From contig JALELZ010000007.1 of assembly GCA_022768465.1 (NCBI GenBank), positions 1 to 64,000 on the forward strand: a DNA stretch of 64,000 bases, in the 5' to 3' direction. Source of the DNA: Lachnospiraceae bacterium (lineage in GTDB: Bacteria > Bacillota > Clostridia > Lachnospirales > Lachnospiraceae). This document shows positions 51,081 through 61,257 of the stretch, in pieces. The number at the start of each line of letters is the position of its first letter. The first letter of the stretch is position 1. A program made the translations under genes and the position numbers. The notes under the pieces were generated by a model that saw nothing but the letters and a program-made list of their open reading frames with translations, had not been told where the DNA came from and made no database searches.

Positions 51081-53720
51081 TCAGCGCCTCTTTGCTCCGA
51101 CAGCATACGGTACAGGAAGATAAAGTCTTCTCTTTCCTATTGCCGCATCATCTACGGTATATCTGACAGTAACGGTATTACCCGGTGAAAGATAAGGTGT
51201 CAGCCTGTTCTGAGCTATACCGTCATAAATGTCACTGCCTATCAGGTCGTAGCCTCCACTCTGATAATTGTATAATGACACTGCTCCCATAAATACGCCC
51301 ATATCTTTATTTTCAAAGTCTGCATCAAGAGATTTGAAAATAAGCTCTGAGATCGTCATATCATTTCCTAACACATATTCGATCACACAGGTTCCGTCTG
51401 CTGTATTCTCAGCGGCATTATAATCACCCGAAACGACCTTTGGCTCTGTTTCAAGGCAGCCTGACCAAGTATATTCACCCTTTTCAAAGCTTACATCTGC
51501 CTGCGCACTGATAAGCATAAGTCCATGGCTTTCTATATGGCTTTCAGAGCTTACCTTGCTTACAAGATCCACTCCGTCTGCAAAGGCTATGATCCTCGCC
51601 CCTGAAAAATATCCGCAGAGAGTATTATCCATATACCACGAAAACAGTCTGTCTCGTCTCAGCGCTCTGACATGTCCGACACTTCCTCTGTCGTATGCTC
51701 CGATATCAGAAACCTTTGAAGCAAGCAGCTCTCCGTCCCCAATAGGACTTTCGATTATTTTTCTTCCATCAAGCTTTATCTCTTCTCCGGCATCTATATC
51801 TCCAAGCTTTATCATCCTGCCGTACATCATAAGCACAGCGCCTTTAAGGTCATAGTCTGTATTATTTGAAATGCTTCCGGAAATATTCTCATCAAAACAG
51901 CTAAGCTTTGAATCTATACTGCCCTTCGTTTCATCTCCGCTTATCCTTGCTGAGTACTCTGTCAGTATACCGGCAAATGGTTTCATACCCTCAAGCTTTA
52001 TTGATGCTGAGTTTTCCGAATTATCTATGCATATAGATGAATCTGACTGCATGTCAGCATCCTTTTTAAGATAATAATCAAGACTCAGACTGTCTGCTTC
52101 ATCTCCTGCTCCGTGTACTATAGGATGTATTTCATAATCAGAAGGAACACTGAGTGAATAACCATTTAGTGAAGAAGCTGAAACCTTCATGAAGCCGTTA
52201 TCTGATGCATAGCCGTCATGAAGCTCTCTAATCACGGCATAGTCAAAGCTTATGCCGTCATTTCTTAAACCGGAGCTTATGAGCCATAAAAGTATAGCTG
52301 ACATGAATGCTGCTATCGGAACAAAAGCATGATAAAAGACAGAAAGCCCTCTTCTTCTTAAATAAAAATAAATTCCTGCTCCGATAAGACCGAGATAAAA
52401 AAGGCAGAAAAGTATATATACGGCAGCATTCGGAAGTCTGTCCGGATCTGCGATCCCAACAAGCGCATCTGCTTTCTGATACAGCTCATCATTGTCTCCT
52501 GCAGAATTTGCAAGCTGTGTGAGCCTTGAAGAGCCCATAAGCCCCTTCAGGATATCCTCTGTGTATTCTATCTCTTCCGAACAAAAGTCAGATATATCAC
52601 AAAAATCATATGCTGCTAAGCCTACAATCCCGCTTCCCTTCTGAACAGTCGTAAGCATGGCAATGTCGTCAGACTGCATTACCTGAATGCCGTCTGCTGC
52701 AAATATGCTGCATATCTCAAGCTCAAGCTCGGCATCGTCAGGGTTGGTCTTGGAATACTTAAGTCCCATATTAACTTTTCGTCCTGAGGCATCACCGATT
52801 GAAAGATCCTTTAGTCCACGGCCCAATTCTCTTGCAGCCTCCATTCTGTTTCCTGTGCCGATGAGCAGTACTCCTCCGGCCTCCGTCCAGTTTTTCAGTG
52901 CATTCTGTGCCTCATCGCTTATCTCATCAGGCGCAAAATCGGAAATCAGAACTATATCAAGCTGTTCAAGTCCCGATGACGTCTCAGGCATGTTATCCGG
53001 ATCAAGCTCAACGGTGCGTGTTCTGAGAGAAGTTCCCGGTATATTGATATTTTTAAAATATTCAAGCTTTTCCGGTGAATCTGACAGAATACCTATGAGA
53101 AGCTCAGCCCCTGAACCAGGCTGAAGTATTACATCGGTGCTGTCCTTGCACAGGACATTTCCTTCTGAGTCATATAGCGTAAGCTTTGCACCGCTTCCGC
53201 TTTCAGATATCGATATTGTATTTTTAAGCTTTGTAAGCTGATTTTTCGGAAGATATACATTGAAAGAATAGTACACAGCTGCATTCTCAAATTTATTAAT
53301 ATCGGTCTCAGTGCTTCCCTGAACCTCTATTACCAGCTTTCCTTCGATATCCTCCTCCGTATCATTGTTAATATCAACATAAAAAGGAAGCATACGGCCT
53401 GATTTAGCAATATTGTGGAAGCCATAGCTCAGGCTCATGCTTATAACTCCGGGTGCTTCTTCGGCCGTCTCACTTTCTTCATCCGTAAATTCAATGCTTA
53501 CTCCGCTGTCTCTTTCTTCGCCTTCCTCAACAGTTTCATTATCAAGTGAAAGGATTATATCCTCTGCCTGAGCATCGTCATCGTTTTTCACTTCACCGGA
53601 AATTAAAGCCTCGGCACTTTCGGATAAAGTTTCCGCATGTGCGGAAAAAGCAGCAGTTAATGCACATGTCATAAACGCTGCTGCCATAATTATCTTTCTT
53701 TTTATATCATAAAACTTCAA
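51081..53720 (-). CDS. Large exported membrane protein of the ABC module
   Basis: An 879-residue protein with a signal peptide (1-29, ending SAHAE). An extracytoplasmic acidic N-terminal half follows, including a segment LEQLDIVLISDFAPDEIS ... LKNWTEAGGVLLIGTG that looks like a GATase1/von Willebrand-type Rossmann fold. Two transmembrane helices lie at ~443-463 and ~472-490, then a second large outside region and a basic C-terminus (VGAKRR). I do not recognise a named family; the pattern recalls accessory proteins of GldF/GldG-type exporters. Its 2-bp spacing to the ATPase argues for a shared complex. Confidence 0.7.
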   Translation of the reverse strand: MKFYDIKRKIIMAAAFMTCALTAAFSAHAETLSESAEALISGEVKNDDDAQAEDIILSLDNETVEEGEERDSGVSIEFTDEESETAEEAPGVISMSLSYGFHNIAKSGRMLPFYVDINNDTEEDIEGKLVIEVQGSTETDINKFENAAVYYSFNVYLPKNQLTKLKNTISISESGSGAKLTLYDSEGNVLCKDSTDVILQPGSGAELLIGILSDSPEKLEYFKNINIPGTSLRTRTVELDPDNMPETSSGLEQLDIVLISDFAPDEISDEAQNALKNWTEAGGVLLIGTGNRMEAARELGRGLKDLSIGDASGRKVNMGLKYSKTNPDDAELELEICSIFAADGIQVMQSDDIAMLTTVQKGSGIVGLAAYDFCDISDFCSEEIEYTEDILKGLMGSSRLTQLANSAGDNDELYQKADALVGIADPDRLPNAAVYILFCLFYLGLIGAGIYFYLRRRGLSVFYHAFVPIAAFMSAILLWLISSGLRNDGISFDYAVIRELHDGYASDNGFMKVSASSLNGYSLSVPSDYEIHPIVHGAGDEADSLSLDYYLKKDADMQSDSSICIDNSENSASIKLEGMKPFAGILTEYSARISGDETKGSIDSKLSCFDENISGSISNNTDYDLKGAVLMMYGRMIKLGDIDAGEEIKLDGRKIIESPIGDGELLASKVSDIGAYDRGSVGHVRALRRDRLFSWYMDNTLCGYFSGARIIAFADGVDLVSKVSSESHIESHGLMLISAQADVSFEKGEYTWSGCLETEPKVVSGDYNAAENTADGTCVIEYVLGNDMTISELIFKSLDADFENKDMGVFMGAVSLYNYQSGGYDLIGSDIYDGIAQNRLTPYLSPGNTVTVRYTVDDAAIGKRRLYLPVPYAVGAKRR

Positions 53721-53741
53721 ATGCCTCTGATCTCCTTAAGC

Positions 53742-54860
53742 TCAAGCTCTCTTAAAGTGTTCCGCATTTTTATCAAAATGTATCTTGAGCCTTACCGTAA
53801 ATACCGTACCGTTAAGGTCTGATGTAACGCCAATGCTTCCGCCGTGCATATTAACTATATCCTTTGCAATAGCAAGTCCTAGTCCGGTTCCTCCTGTCTG
53901 AGTAGAACGTGCTCTGTCAGCTCTGTAGAATTTGTCAAAAATGAGCGTCTGATCTTTCTCATCTATAACGAAGCCATAGTTGATCACCTTGACCTCTACT
54001 GCATCATTCTCAGGCTCTGCATTGATCCTTACGATGACCTTTTTACCGTCAGCACCATACTTTATGGCATTTCCGATAAGATTATCGAAGAGTCTTGCTA
54101 TAAGTCCGCCGTCAGCAGCTATTTCAAGCGTAGACACATTGCTCTTAAGCTCATAGCTTAAGCCCTTTTCTACAAAGCTCGGGTATGATTCCTCCAAAAG
54201 CTGCTCTAAAAGCTTTACTATATCTACATAGCTGACCTTCATAGTTATCTTTCCGTAGCTGAGCTTTGTGAAATCAAACAGGTCATTTATAAGCTGTTCA
54301 AGTCGCTTTGATTTATTGACAGCGATAGAGAGATACCTTGCCTTCTGCTCTGCAGTAAGTCTGTCGGCACTGCTTCCGGAAAGAAGATCAAGATAGCCTA
54401 TTATTGATGTGAGAGGAGTTCTTAAGTCATGAGCGATATTGGTTATAAGATCAGTCTTGGATTTTTCAGCCTCCCTTTCAATGGTAAGAAGCTTCTTGAG
54501 CTCCTCTCCCATTGTATTGAGATCCTCTGCCATCTCTGAAAATTCATCGTCGCCTCTTATCTCGACTCTGGTGTCAAGCTTTCCCGAAGAAAGATTTTCC
54601 ATAGCCTGTGACAGCTCACCGATATAATTTATCGATCTTCTCTGCAGAAGATAAAAGGTCACGCCGAAGATAGCCGTCGCCGTAAGAACATAAAGAACCG
54701 CATCCACCTGTGCATTCTCCGACTCTGCTCCAAACACAGACATAAGCCTGCCTATATTAAATATGAGCAGGCTTTCGATAAGGCACGTAATGAACGCGGC
54801 AACTATGATATCGATTATGAAGCGCGTCTTATAGCGCTTTGCAATATCCTTATTTTTCAA
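53742..54860 (-). CDS. Sensor histidine kinase
   Basis: A 372-residue kinase: two N-terminal helices (~13-36 and ~54-72) with a loop of only ~15 residues between them, a HAMP domain (~75-125), HisKA with the phospho-acceptor in AHDLRTPLTS (H144), and the HATPase domain (NLIGNAIKYG, GTGLGLAIAKDIV). The very short outside loop is typical of kinases that sense through the membrane or an associated ABC transporter. It overlaps the regulator gene by 11 bp. Confidence 0.92.
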   Translation of the reverse strand: MKNKDIAKRYKTRFIIDIIVAAFITCLIESLLIFNIGRLMSVFGAESENAQVDAVLYVLTATAIFGVTFYLLQRRSINYIGELSQAMENLSSGKLDTRVEIRGDDEFSEMAEDLNTMGEELKKLLTIEREAEKSKTDLITNIAHDLRTPLTSIIGYLDLLSGSSADRLTAEQKARYLSIAVNKSKRLEQLINDLFDFTKLSYGKITMKVSYVDIVKLLEQLLEESYPSFVEKGLSYELKSNVSTLEIAADGGLIARLFDNLIGNAIKYGADGKKVIVRINAEPENDAVEVKVINYGFVIDEKDQTLIFDKFYRADRARSTQTGGTGLGLAIAKDIVNMHGGSIGVTSDLNGTVFTVRLKIHFDKNAEHFKRA

Positions 54861-55554
54861 TCTTGTATCCGACTCCCCAGACCGTTGAGATTATCTTATC
54901 CTGGCGCTGATCCTCCTTCATCTTACCTCTGAGACGTCTGATATGTACCATGACGGTATTATTTGCTTCATATACCTTTTCATTCCATACTTTTTCAAAT
55001 ATCTCATCAGTAGAGAATACCTTTCCCGGATTTGAAGAAAGCAGATAAAGTATATCGAACTCTATCGGCGTAAGCTTTATTTCCTCTCCGTCAACAAGGA
55101 CCTTATGATTATCCTTATTAATCGAAAGTCCTCTTATATGTATCTCGTTGCCGTCGTTGCCGGCTCCTGAGTTATTAGGATTAAGCTGAGTATAGCGTCT
55201 GAGCTGTGACTTTACTCTTGCTGTAAGCTCAAGCGGATTGAACGGCTTTGTAACATAATCATCGGCTCCTGTTCCGAGTCCCATGATCTTATCTATATCG
55301 GCAGACTTAGCCGACAGCATGATGATCGGCACGTTAGAGGTCTCTCTTATCTTTCTGCACATGGTTATTCCGTCCATGCCCGGCATCATGATATCAAGAA
55401 GCACCAGATGAATATCTTCTTCCTCAAGTATTCTTAAGCCTTCCTCGGCACTTGAAGCCTTCTTAACATTGTAGCCGTCTGATACAAGATAAATTTCGAC
55501 AAGGTCTGCTATCTCATTTTCATCGTCAACTACTAAAATATTTATTTCAGGCAT
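54850..55554 (-). CDS. OmpR-family response regulator
   Basis: A 234-residue regulator: receiver domain with DD at 10-11, phospho-acceptor D54 (VLLDIMMPG) and Lys in VTKPF; C-terminal winged helix (VKLTPIEFDILYLL, VMVHIRRLRGKM, VWGVGYK). First gene of the five-gene unit; it probably controls its own operon or wall genes. Confidence 0.94.
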   Translation of the reverse strand: MPEINILVVDDENEIADLVEIYLVSDGYNVKKASSAEEGLRILEEEDIHLVLLDIMMPGMDGITMCRKIRETSNVPIIMLSAKSADIDKIMGLGTGADDYVTKPFNPLELTARVKSQLRRYTQLNPNNSGAGNDGNEIHIRGLSINKDNHKVLVDGEEIKLTPIEFDILYLLSSNPGKVFSTDEIFEKVWNEKVYEANNTVMVHIRRLRGKMKEDQRQDKIISTVWGVGYKIEK

Positions 55555-55744
55555 AGTGTCTCCTTCTGCATAATATAATATTTCTCAGCCCTTTATACAT
55601 AAGTATATTACATTATGCTGTTGTTTTTTTTTCTTTTGTCTAAAGAATCCTTTAAAAATACATAGCGCCTGTGTGACAGATATAGTGCCAAAAGCCTTAA
55701 TATTGCCGCACTTTCCTGTGGAAATTAATATAATTAAATACAGA

Positions 55745-56470
55745 TCACATAGGACGCTTCAGATCCTCTTCTATCAGCTGTCTTGTATATGCAGCCGGTT
55801 TTTTCCTTTGTTCCTCAGGAATATCGCTTACATAAAACGGCTTAAGGAAGCTCACTCTCACATCGGCAGCCTTTACAAACGGCTTGTGCATTTCATAGCA
55901 GTATTCTGTATTCTTTATCGCTACCGGAACTATCATACAGCCTGCCTTTTGAGCTATCTTAAGGCTGCCCTCCTTAAATTCTGCCAGAACATCCTTATTT
56001 TCAGCTCTGTTTCTGGTTCCTTCCGGGAAAATGAATACGGAGGTTCCGCTTTTAACCACCTCGATAGCTTCAAGTATAGCTTTAAGACCTTCCTTTATAT
56101 TATGTCTGTCAATGAATACGCCTCCCATAAGCTCCATCCACTGAGCCATGACAGGGATCATTTTGATCTCCTTTTTCCCTACAAATGCCGTATTATGCTT
56201 CATACAGCTTATACAACAAAGCACATCAAAGTATGAGCGGTGATTTCCGACGAAAAGCACCGGCTCATCCGGAATATTCTCTAATCCTTCTGCATGAAGC
56301 CTTGTGCCTGATACTAAAAGCTCAAGCTTTATAAATTTCCGAACTATGCTGAAGGCTTTTTCTCTCGCCGCTTTCTGATTTTTTTTGCCGATAAGCATTA
56401 AAATCAGAAGCACCGGCAGGAACAGCACGAAAAACAATATGAACAGAAGCAATACTATTATTGATCTCAT
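55745..56470 (-). CDS. 1-acyl-sn-glycerol-3-phosphate acyltransferase family protein
   Basis: A 241-residue acyltransferase: N-terminal membrane helix (~4-28), HX4D motif NHRSYFD (~76-82), substrate motif FPEGTRNR (~145-152) and VPVAIKN. It would make phosphatidic acid or acylate another membrane lipid. It starts the row that leads to the surface polysaccharide genes; it follows the permease gene by 11 bp. Confidence 0.88.
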   Translation of the reverse strand: MRSIIVLLLFILFFVLFLPVLLILMLIGKKNQKAAREKAFSIVRKFIKLELLVSGTRLHAEGLENIPDEPVLFVGNHRSYFDVLCCISCMKHNTAFVGKKEIKMIPVMAQWMELMGGVFIDRHNIKEGLKAILEAIEVVKSGTSVFIFPEGTRNRAENKDVLAEFKEGSLKIAQKAGCMIVPVAIKNTEYCYEMHKPFVKAADVRVSFLKPFYVSDIPEEQRKKPAAYTRQLIEEDLKRPM

Positions 56471-56481
56471 TTAAAGCTCCT

Positions 56482-57294
56482 TTACAGTACGTCCGAGAAA
56501 TGCGGACGCAGTTTTGTGAATATCTTGAGCCCCAGATAAAAAATAATAAAAGTAACTGCCCAAAAATACACTGTGTTCATCGGTCTTTCCCAAAAGAAAT
56601 GGCCTGTAAGCATAGAATCTCTGTAGCCCGTAACTATATAGTAAACCGGATTTATCTTAAACAGCGGTGCCATCCACGGATGATCCGTAGTGAACATGCC
56701 GTCCCAGTACATTATAGGTGCAAGCCACATTCCGAACTGCAGACACAGTGATACTATCTGTGTCATATCTCTGAAAAATACATTTACGGCAGCTGTGAAA
56801 TAGCCGAGACCGAGGGACAACATAAACGCTGCAAATGAATAATATACGACCTGTATCCATGTGAGCATAGGCATTCTGCCGCCTATCACAAATACAGCAA
56901 ACATTATCACTAAAAAGCAGCCGTGCACTAAGAGACATGAGCCTGCCTTGATGACCGGAAGAAGCTCTACCGGAAAGACTACTTTCTTTACAAGGTAGTT
57001 GTACTCATTAAGACAGTTTGTTATGCCCTGTGTGCATTCATTAATAAAAAACCACGGAACGAGTCCCGGTATCAGCCATATAACGTAAGGCACTCCCGGA
57101 ACAGGCGGCACAGATTTCATTCCAAGCTGAAATATAAAGAAGAAAATGAGTACCGTAACTACAGGGTTTACAAACATCCATACTATACCGAAGTATGAAC
57201 CTGCAAATCTCTTTTTAAAGTCTGAGCCGGCAAGCTCCGCTATCATCCTGCGTCTTTGATATATATCGCCGAACAATTTTCTGAATAAGTGCAT
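56482..57294 (-). CDS. Polysaccharide ABC export permease (Wzm/TagG-like)
   Basis: A 270-residue ABC-2 permease: RSDFKK-like start (AGSDFKKRFAGSYFGIVWMFVNP), six hydrophobic segments and the PVYYIVTGYRDSML motif near the end, all typical of O-antigen and teichoic acid exporters. The matching ATPase (Wzt/TagH) is not adjacent and not in the window. It follows rfbC by 1 bp. Confidence 0.88.
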   Translation of the reverse strand: MHLFRKLFGDIYQRRRMIAELAGSDFKKRFAGSYFGIVWMFVNPVVTVLIFFFIFQLGMKSVPPVPGVPYVIWLIPGLVPWFFINECTQGITNCLNEYNYLVKKVVFPVELLPVIKAGSCLLVHGCFLVIMFAVFVIGGRMPMLTWIQVVYYSFAAFMLSLGLGYFTAAVNVFFRDMTQIVSLCLQFGMWLAPIMYWDGMFTTDHPWMAPLFKINPVYYIVTGYRDSMLTGHFFWERPMNTVYFWAVTFIIFYLGLKIFTKLRPHFSDVL

Positions 57295-57295
57295 C

Positions 57296-57877
57296 TTATT
57301 TCATTCCTTCGAATTTGAAGGTCTCGGAGAGTCCTCCCCACTTTGTATCCTTGTCTGAAAGTATAAGCTGCATACCCTCGGATATAGGCCACTCTACACC
57401 TATTTCACTGTCATTATAGATGAGTCCGCCCTCATCACCCGGATGATAGAAATCTGTTACCTTATAGGCAAACTCTGCAATGTCACTAAGTACAAGGAAT
57501 CCGTGTGCAAAGCCCTCTGAAATATAGAATTGCTTCTTGTTCTCTTCAGTAAGCTCAACTCCGTACCACATTCCGTAAGTATCAGAGCCTGTTCGAAGGT
57601 CTACCGCAACATCGAATACGCTTCCTCTTATTGCTCTTACAAGCTTGCCCTGAGGAAACTGCTTCTGATAATGCAGACCTCTCAGCACTCCCTTTACTGA
57701 ACATGACTGATTATCCTGCACGAATACCATATTGAGGCCGGCCTCTTCGAAATCCTTCTGATTATAGGTCTCTACAAAATAGCCTCTTTCGTCCTTATGT
57801 ACAGTCGGCTCAATGATATATAAGCCCTTTATAGTCTTACCGTCTTTTTTACATTCAGTAACCTTGATCTGTCCCAT
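57296..57877 (-). CDS. rfbC: dTDP-4-dehydrorhamnose 3,5-epimerase
   Basis: RfbC makes dTDP-4-keto-L-rhamnose during dTDP-rhamnose synthesis. Landmarks of the cupin fold: DERGYFVETYNQKDF, QSCSVKGVLRGLHYQ (catalytic His) and SEGFAHGFLVL. The ATG at 57877 follows AAAGGAGATAAA; a longer frame from 57937 has no site. RfbA, B and D are outside the window. Rhamnose use fits the neighbouring polysaccharide exporter. Confidence 0.92.
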   Translation of the reverse strand: MGQIKVTECKKDGKTIKGLYIIEPTVHKDERGYFVETYNQKDFEEAGLNMVFVQDNQSCSVKGVLRGLHYQKQFPQGKLVRAIRGSVFDVAVDLRTGSDTYGMWYGVELTEENKKQFYISEGFAHGFLVLSDIAEFAYKVTDFYHPGDEGGLIYNDSEIGVEWPISEGMQLILSDKDTKWGGLSETFKFEGMK

Positions 57878-57998
57878 TTTATCTCCTTTATGCCGCATTT
57901 TTATTGCGCCGGGCTGCATATTTAAATGCACTGACACATTAAAATATCACTCTGACCGGTTTTTGCTGCGGCAATGCCTGTTTATTTTAATGCCTGCA

Positions 57999-60047
57999 CT
58001 ATCCGCAGAATGCTGCAATAACACAGCGCCACACATTAAGTGCAAGTATAAAAAGCTCCAATAGATAATAACATAATGCCGTTTTTCTTGCAATAAAGCC
58101 GCCGTTTGACGGACTTAAGATATCTCCTGCCCCGCAAAGCGATAAATATGCCGGAAACATTAACGGAATAAAATACCTTCCCTGAACTCCCGCTATCTCC
58201 TTAGCTCCAGGTACGGTAAATGCCACATACATAGCCGTCCATACTAATGCACTTGCGGCAAATACCATAAGCAGAGTAAACATTCTGAGAGGCAATGATA
58301 AAAAGCTCTCCCCTGCAAAATCATTTTCCTTGAAATGCTTACTGTCATGTGAAAGCACGATCCCCGACGTAAGCATTATCAGATAAGGAACATAATAACC
58401 CTTAAACTCACTGTAGCCGCTTACTATATGCCCCATAAAGGTCATGCAGTCAGCTCCGAACCAGCACTGTCCGAACCATGACTTCATCTGTCTCAGCAGG
58501 ATAACTGTATAGGCCAGCGGCTCTGAAAGTATGAATTTAACCTGCCTCAATGCGGACACTTCGCCGCCTCTTAAGTCCCCGCTGTCCTCAGGTGCTATGA
58601 CCGTAGGCAATATAAAAAGTGCTATAAAGCCAACAAATACAAATGCTCCGAGAAGTATTATTCCTATGCGTTTTTTCTTTTCGGCACGTTTTTTCTCCTC
58701 TGCCCTTTGCTTAAGCTCATGACAGTCGGTGCATTCATTTTCGCCGTCTGCATTAACAGCTGATCCTTTTTCGACTGACTCATTAAAAAGACTCACGGCA
58801 ATGCCTATAAGCAGTACCGGTGCATAAACCGCCTTTGGCAGACAGCCAAGTATAAAAAACACTGCCATAGGGATTATATATCTGCGCCCCTTAAGCATCA
58901 GTGCATAAGCTATACTTATGCATCCGATCACAAACGGATCATAGGAACAGGTACATGCCATAAATATATTTTGAGGAAGCAGTGCTATGAACAGCATCAG
59001 CCATTTTGCCTTTGGTACAAGCTTTACCGCAGCAAACATCATAGCTGTATACATAATGAGATTTGAAAGCCTCATCACAAATATGAGTGTGCTCCAGCCC
59101 GGATGTAACAGCTTTGCAGCCTTGACGCCTGCAGCCATCATAAGATATGCGGGAACACGGTTTGGAATAAGCTTAAAGGTAGGAGTATTGTCGCCCGTTC
59201 TGTAATCACATTCAGCTGCTAAGGTTTTATAGAGCTCCTTTGATTCCTCCTCAGATCCCGGCAGCGCCCCCGGATTATTATATTCAGTTATGAGCACCTG
59301 ATTAAGTGCAGCGTCATTAAAATGCAGCTCGCCTGAAGGAATCGCAGCTATTGCAAACACACTCTGCATGTGTGTTTCCTCGTCATAACCGACCTTTGTC
59401 GAAGGAAGGCCTGAAAGCATCGATAGTCCCATTGAAATGCCTATAATCAGCAGAGCATATTCCGGCTTCTTAAAAAACACTTCTTTAAATAAAATAACTG
59501 AAGAAAACGCAGCTCCCAGGAGTGCCGCAAATAAAAGCACATAGCCATTGGTCATTAAACGGTTATCCGCCTCAAAGCCTCTTATAGTAAACTGCGCACC
59601 TTTCTCTTTATCTGCAGCTTCCGAAGTAAGCTCTGCATTATCTCGGCTTAATATTTCTATCTCAATGATATTTTCCTTATTAATATTTACCGTCTCATGT
59701 TTTACATAAAGCGGATTGGTGTCCTTAAATACGTATTCTTTGACAGCAGAGCCATTTTCAAGACAGCGTACAACGATATCTACAGCTGCCGGTCTTTCCG
59801 TCAGTGCTTCGATATCAAATCTCAGCTTATTAATATAAACTCCTGTTTCATTATGAAAACCGATATATGCAGATCCGTCTGTATTTTCAAGGATCACTGC
59901 TTCATCCGATGTTATTGGCGAACATGTCCTGCTTTCGGCATTTTTCAGAACACCGAAATTAGTGATGAACCAAAATATTGCCATGATAAGCAGAGCGCCG
60001 GAGACTACGCCTCCGGCTTTTTTTATAAAGGTATTCTTTTTATCCAC
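57999..60047 (-). CDS. DUF2142 multi-pass membrane protein
   Basis: A 682-residue protein with about eleven to thirteen predicted helices: one near residues 13-31, an outside domain (~32-165), then many helices to the C-terminus. The segment GLPSTKVGYDEETHMQSV matches the conserved DE-x-x-H motif of DUF2142, found in surface-polysaccharide gene clusters and resembling glycosyltransferases of the GT-C fold. A basic, Lys/Glu-rich loop (~425-450) is cytosolic. Its exact reaction is unknown. Confidence 0.75.
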   Translation of the reverse strand: MDKKNTFIKKAGGVVSGALLIMAIFWFITNFGVLKNAESRTCSPITSDEAVILENTDGSAYIGFHNETGVYINKLRFDIEALTERPAAVDIVVRCLENGSAVKEYVFKDTNPLYVKHETVNINKENIIEIEILSRDNAELTSEAADKEKGAQFTIRGFEADNRLMTNGYVLLFAALLGAAFSSVILFKEVFFKKPEYALLIIGISMGLSMLSGLPSTKVGYDEETHMQSVFAIAAIPSGELHFNDAALNQVLITEYNNPGALPGSEEESKELYKTLAAECDYRTGDNTPTFKLIPNRVPAYLMMAAGVKAAKLLHPGWSTLIFVMRLSNLIMYTAMMFAAVKLVPKAKWLMLFIALLPQNIFMACTCSYDPFVIGCISIAYALMLKGRRYIIPMAVFFILGCLPKAVYAPVLLIGIAVSLFNESVEKGSAVNADGENECTDCHELKQRAEEKKRAEKKKRIGIILLGAFVFVGFIALFILPTVIAPEDSGDLRGGEVSALRQVKFILSEPLAYTVILLRQMKSWFGQCWFGADCMTFMGHIVSGYSEFKGYYVPYLIMLTSGIVLSHDSKHFKENDFAGESFLSLPLRMFTLLMVFAASALVWTAMYVAFTVPGAKEIAGVQGRYFIPLMFPAYLSLCGAGDILSPSNGGFIARKTALCYYLLELFILALNVWRCVIAAFCG

Positions 60048-60075
60048 GTTATACTACTCTGCTCCCTGAAATTAT

Positions 60076-61128
60076 TTATTTAACGAAGGTACGTCCTTCT
60101 GAACCGGCGCTTACTCTGCCTGCAAGTATATCCTGATAATCAGCATAATTTTTCTTTAAAAGCTCCGGAATATTAAGTCCGTAAGGACAGCGCTTCAGAC
60201 AGGCTCCGCAGTTTATGCAGTCAGGAATCCTGGCCATAAGCGCCTGATTTTCTTCATTGAGCCATACATCCGAAGGTGCACGTCTTACCATAAGAGACAT
60301 ACGTGCGCAGTCTCTTATTGAAATGCCTACGGTACATGGTGAACAATATCCGCAGCCTCTGCAGAATTCTCCGGAAAGCTCCTTCCTTTCCTTTTCAACG
60401 AATGCGGCTATTTCATCATCCATATCATAGGTCTTATCAAAGAGGCTGAGCCATTCCTTAAGCTCTAATTTTTTCTGAACTCCCCAGATAGGCAGAACAT
60501 TGTCGAACTGATAAAGATATGCAGAAGCAGCCTTAAAGTTATTGATAAGTCCTCCAGCAAGCGCCTTCATGCAAAGATATCCCATATTTGCTTCCTTACA
60601 GGATCTTACAAGCTTTTCCTCTCTTTCGCTTGAAAGGTAGCTGAATGGGAACTGCAGAGTCTCATAAAGTCCGCTTTCAACGATTTCTTCCGCAATACCT
60701 ATCTTGTGGGCTGTAATTCCGATATGTCTTATCTTGCCCTGCTTCTTTGCCTCAAGCATGCATTCATACATGCCTGTGCCGTCTCCCGGCTTAAAGCACT
60801 GAGGAACGCAGTGGAACTGATACACATCTATATAATCAGTCTGAAGCATTTTCAATGAGGTTTCCAGATCCTTCCAAAACTCATCAGGTGTCTTTGCTGC
60901 AGTCTTTGTTGTGATAATGACCTTATCACGCATGCCCTTGAAGGCCTCTCCGACCTTTTCCTCACTGTCAGAATATGCTCTGGCAGTATCAAAAAGTCTC
61001 ATTCCTCCGTCATAAGCTTCTCTTAAGAGCTTGACAGCCTCTTCCTTTGATATTCTCTGAATCGGAAGCGCTCCGAATGCATTCTGCGGTACGCTTATCC
61101 CCGTTTTTCCGAGAGTGATAGTTCTCAT
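60076..61128 (-). CDS. Aldo/keto reductase with C-terminal 4Fe-4S domain
   Basis: A 350-residue protein. Residues 1-~230 are an aldo/keto reductase barrel (FDTARAYSDSEEKVG with Asp and Tyr of the catalytic set; HIGITAHK). The C-terminal part carries CGYCSPC and CINCGACLKRCPYG, a ferredoxin-like cluster, as in Fe-S linked oxidoreductases of Clostridia. The ATG at 61128 follows GGGAGGAGAAT. Substrate unknown. Confidence 0.88.
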   Translation of the reverse strand: MRTITLGKTGISVPQNAFGALPIQRISKEEAVKLLREAYDGGMRLFDTARAYSDSEEKVGEAFKGMRDKVIITTKTAAKTPDEFWKDLETSLKMLQTDYIDVYQFHCVPQCFKPGDGTGMYECMLEAKKQGKIRHIGITAHKIGIAEEIVESGLYETLQFPFSYLSSEREEKLVRSCKEANMGYLCMKALAGGLINNFKAASAYLYQFDNVLPIWGVQKKLELKEWLSLFDKTYDMDDEIAAFVEKERKELSGEFCRGCGYCSPCTVGISIRDCARMSLMVRRAPSDVWLNEENQALMARIPDCINCGACLKRCPYGLNIPELLKKNYADYQDILAGRVSAGSEGRTFVK

Positions 61129-61257
61129 ATTCTCCTCCCTCTTTAATAAATACAAGTTGGTTTATATATCATTTACTTATGCTGCTGCAATCTGCCTTAA
61201 TAAATATTGCTTAAGCAAAAGCATTCTTAACAATTATCTTTTAACCTTCTGATGCAG

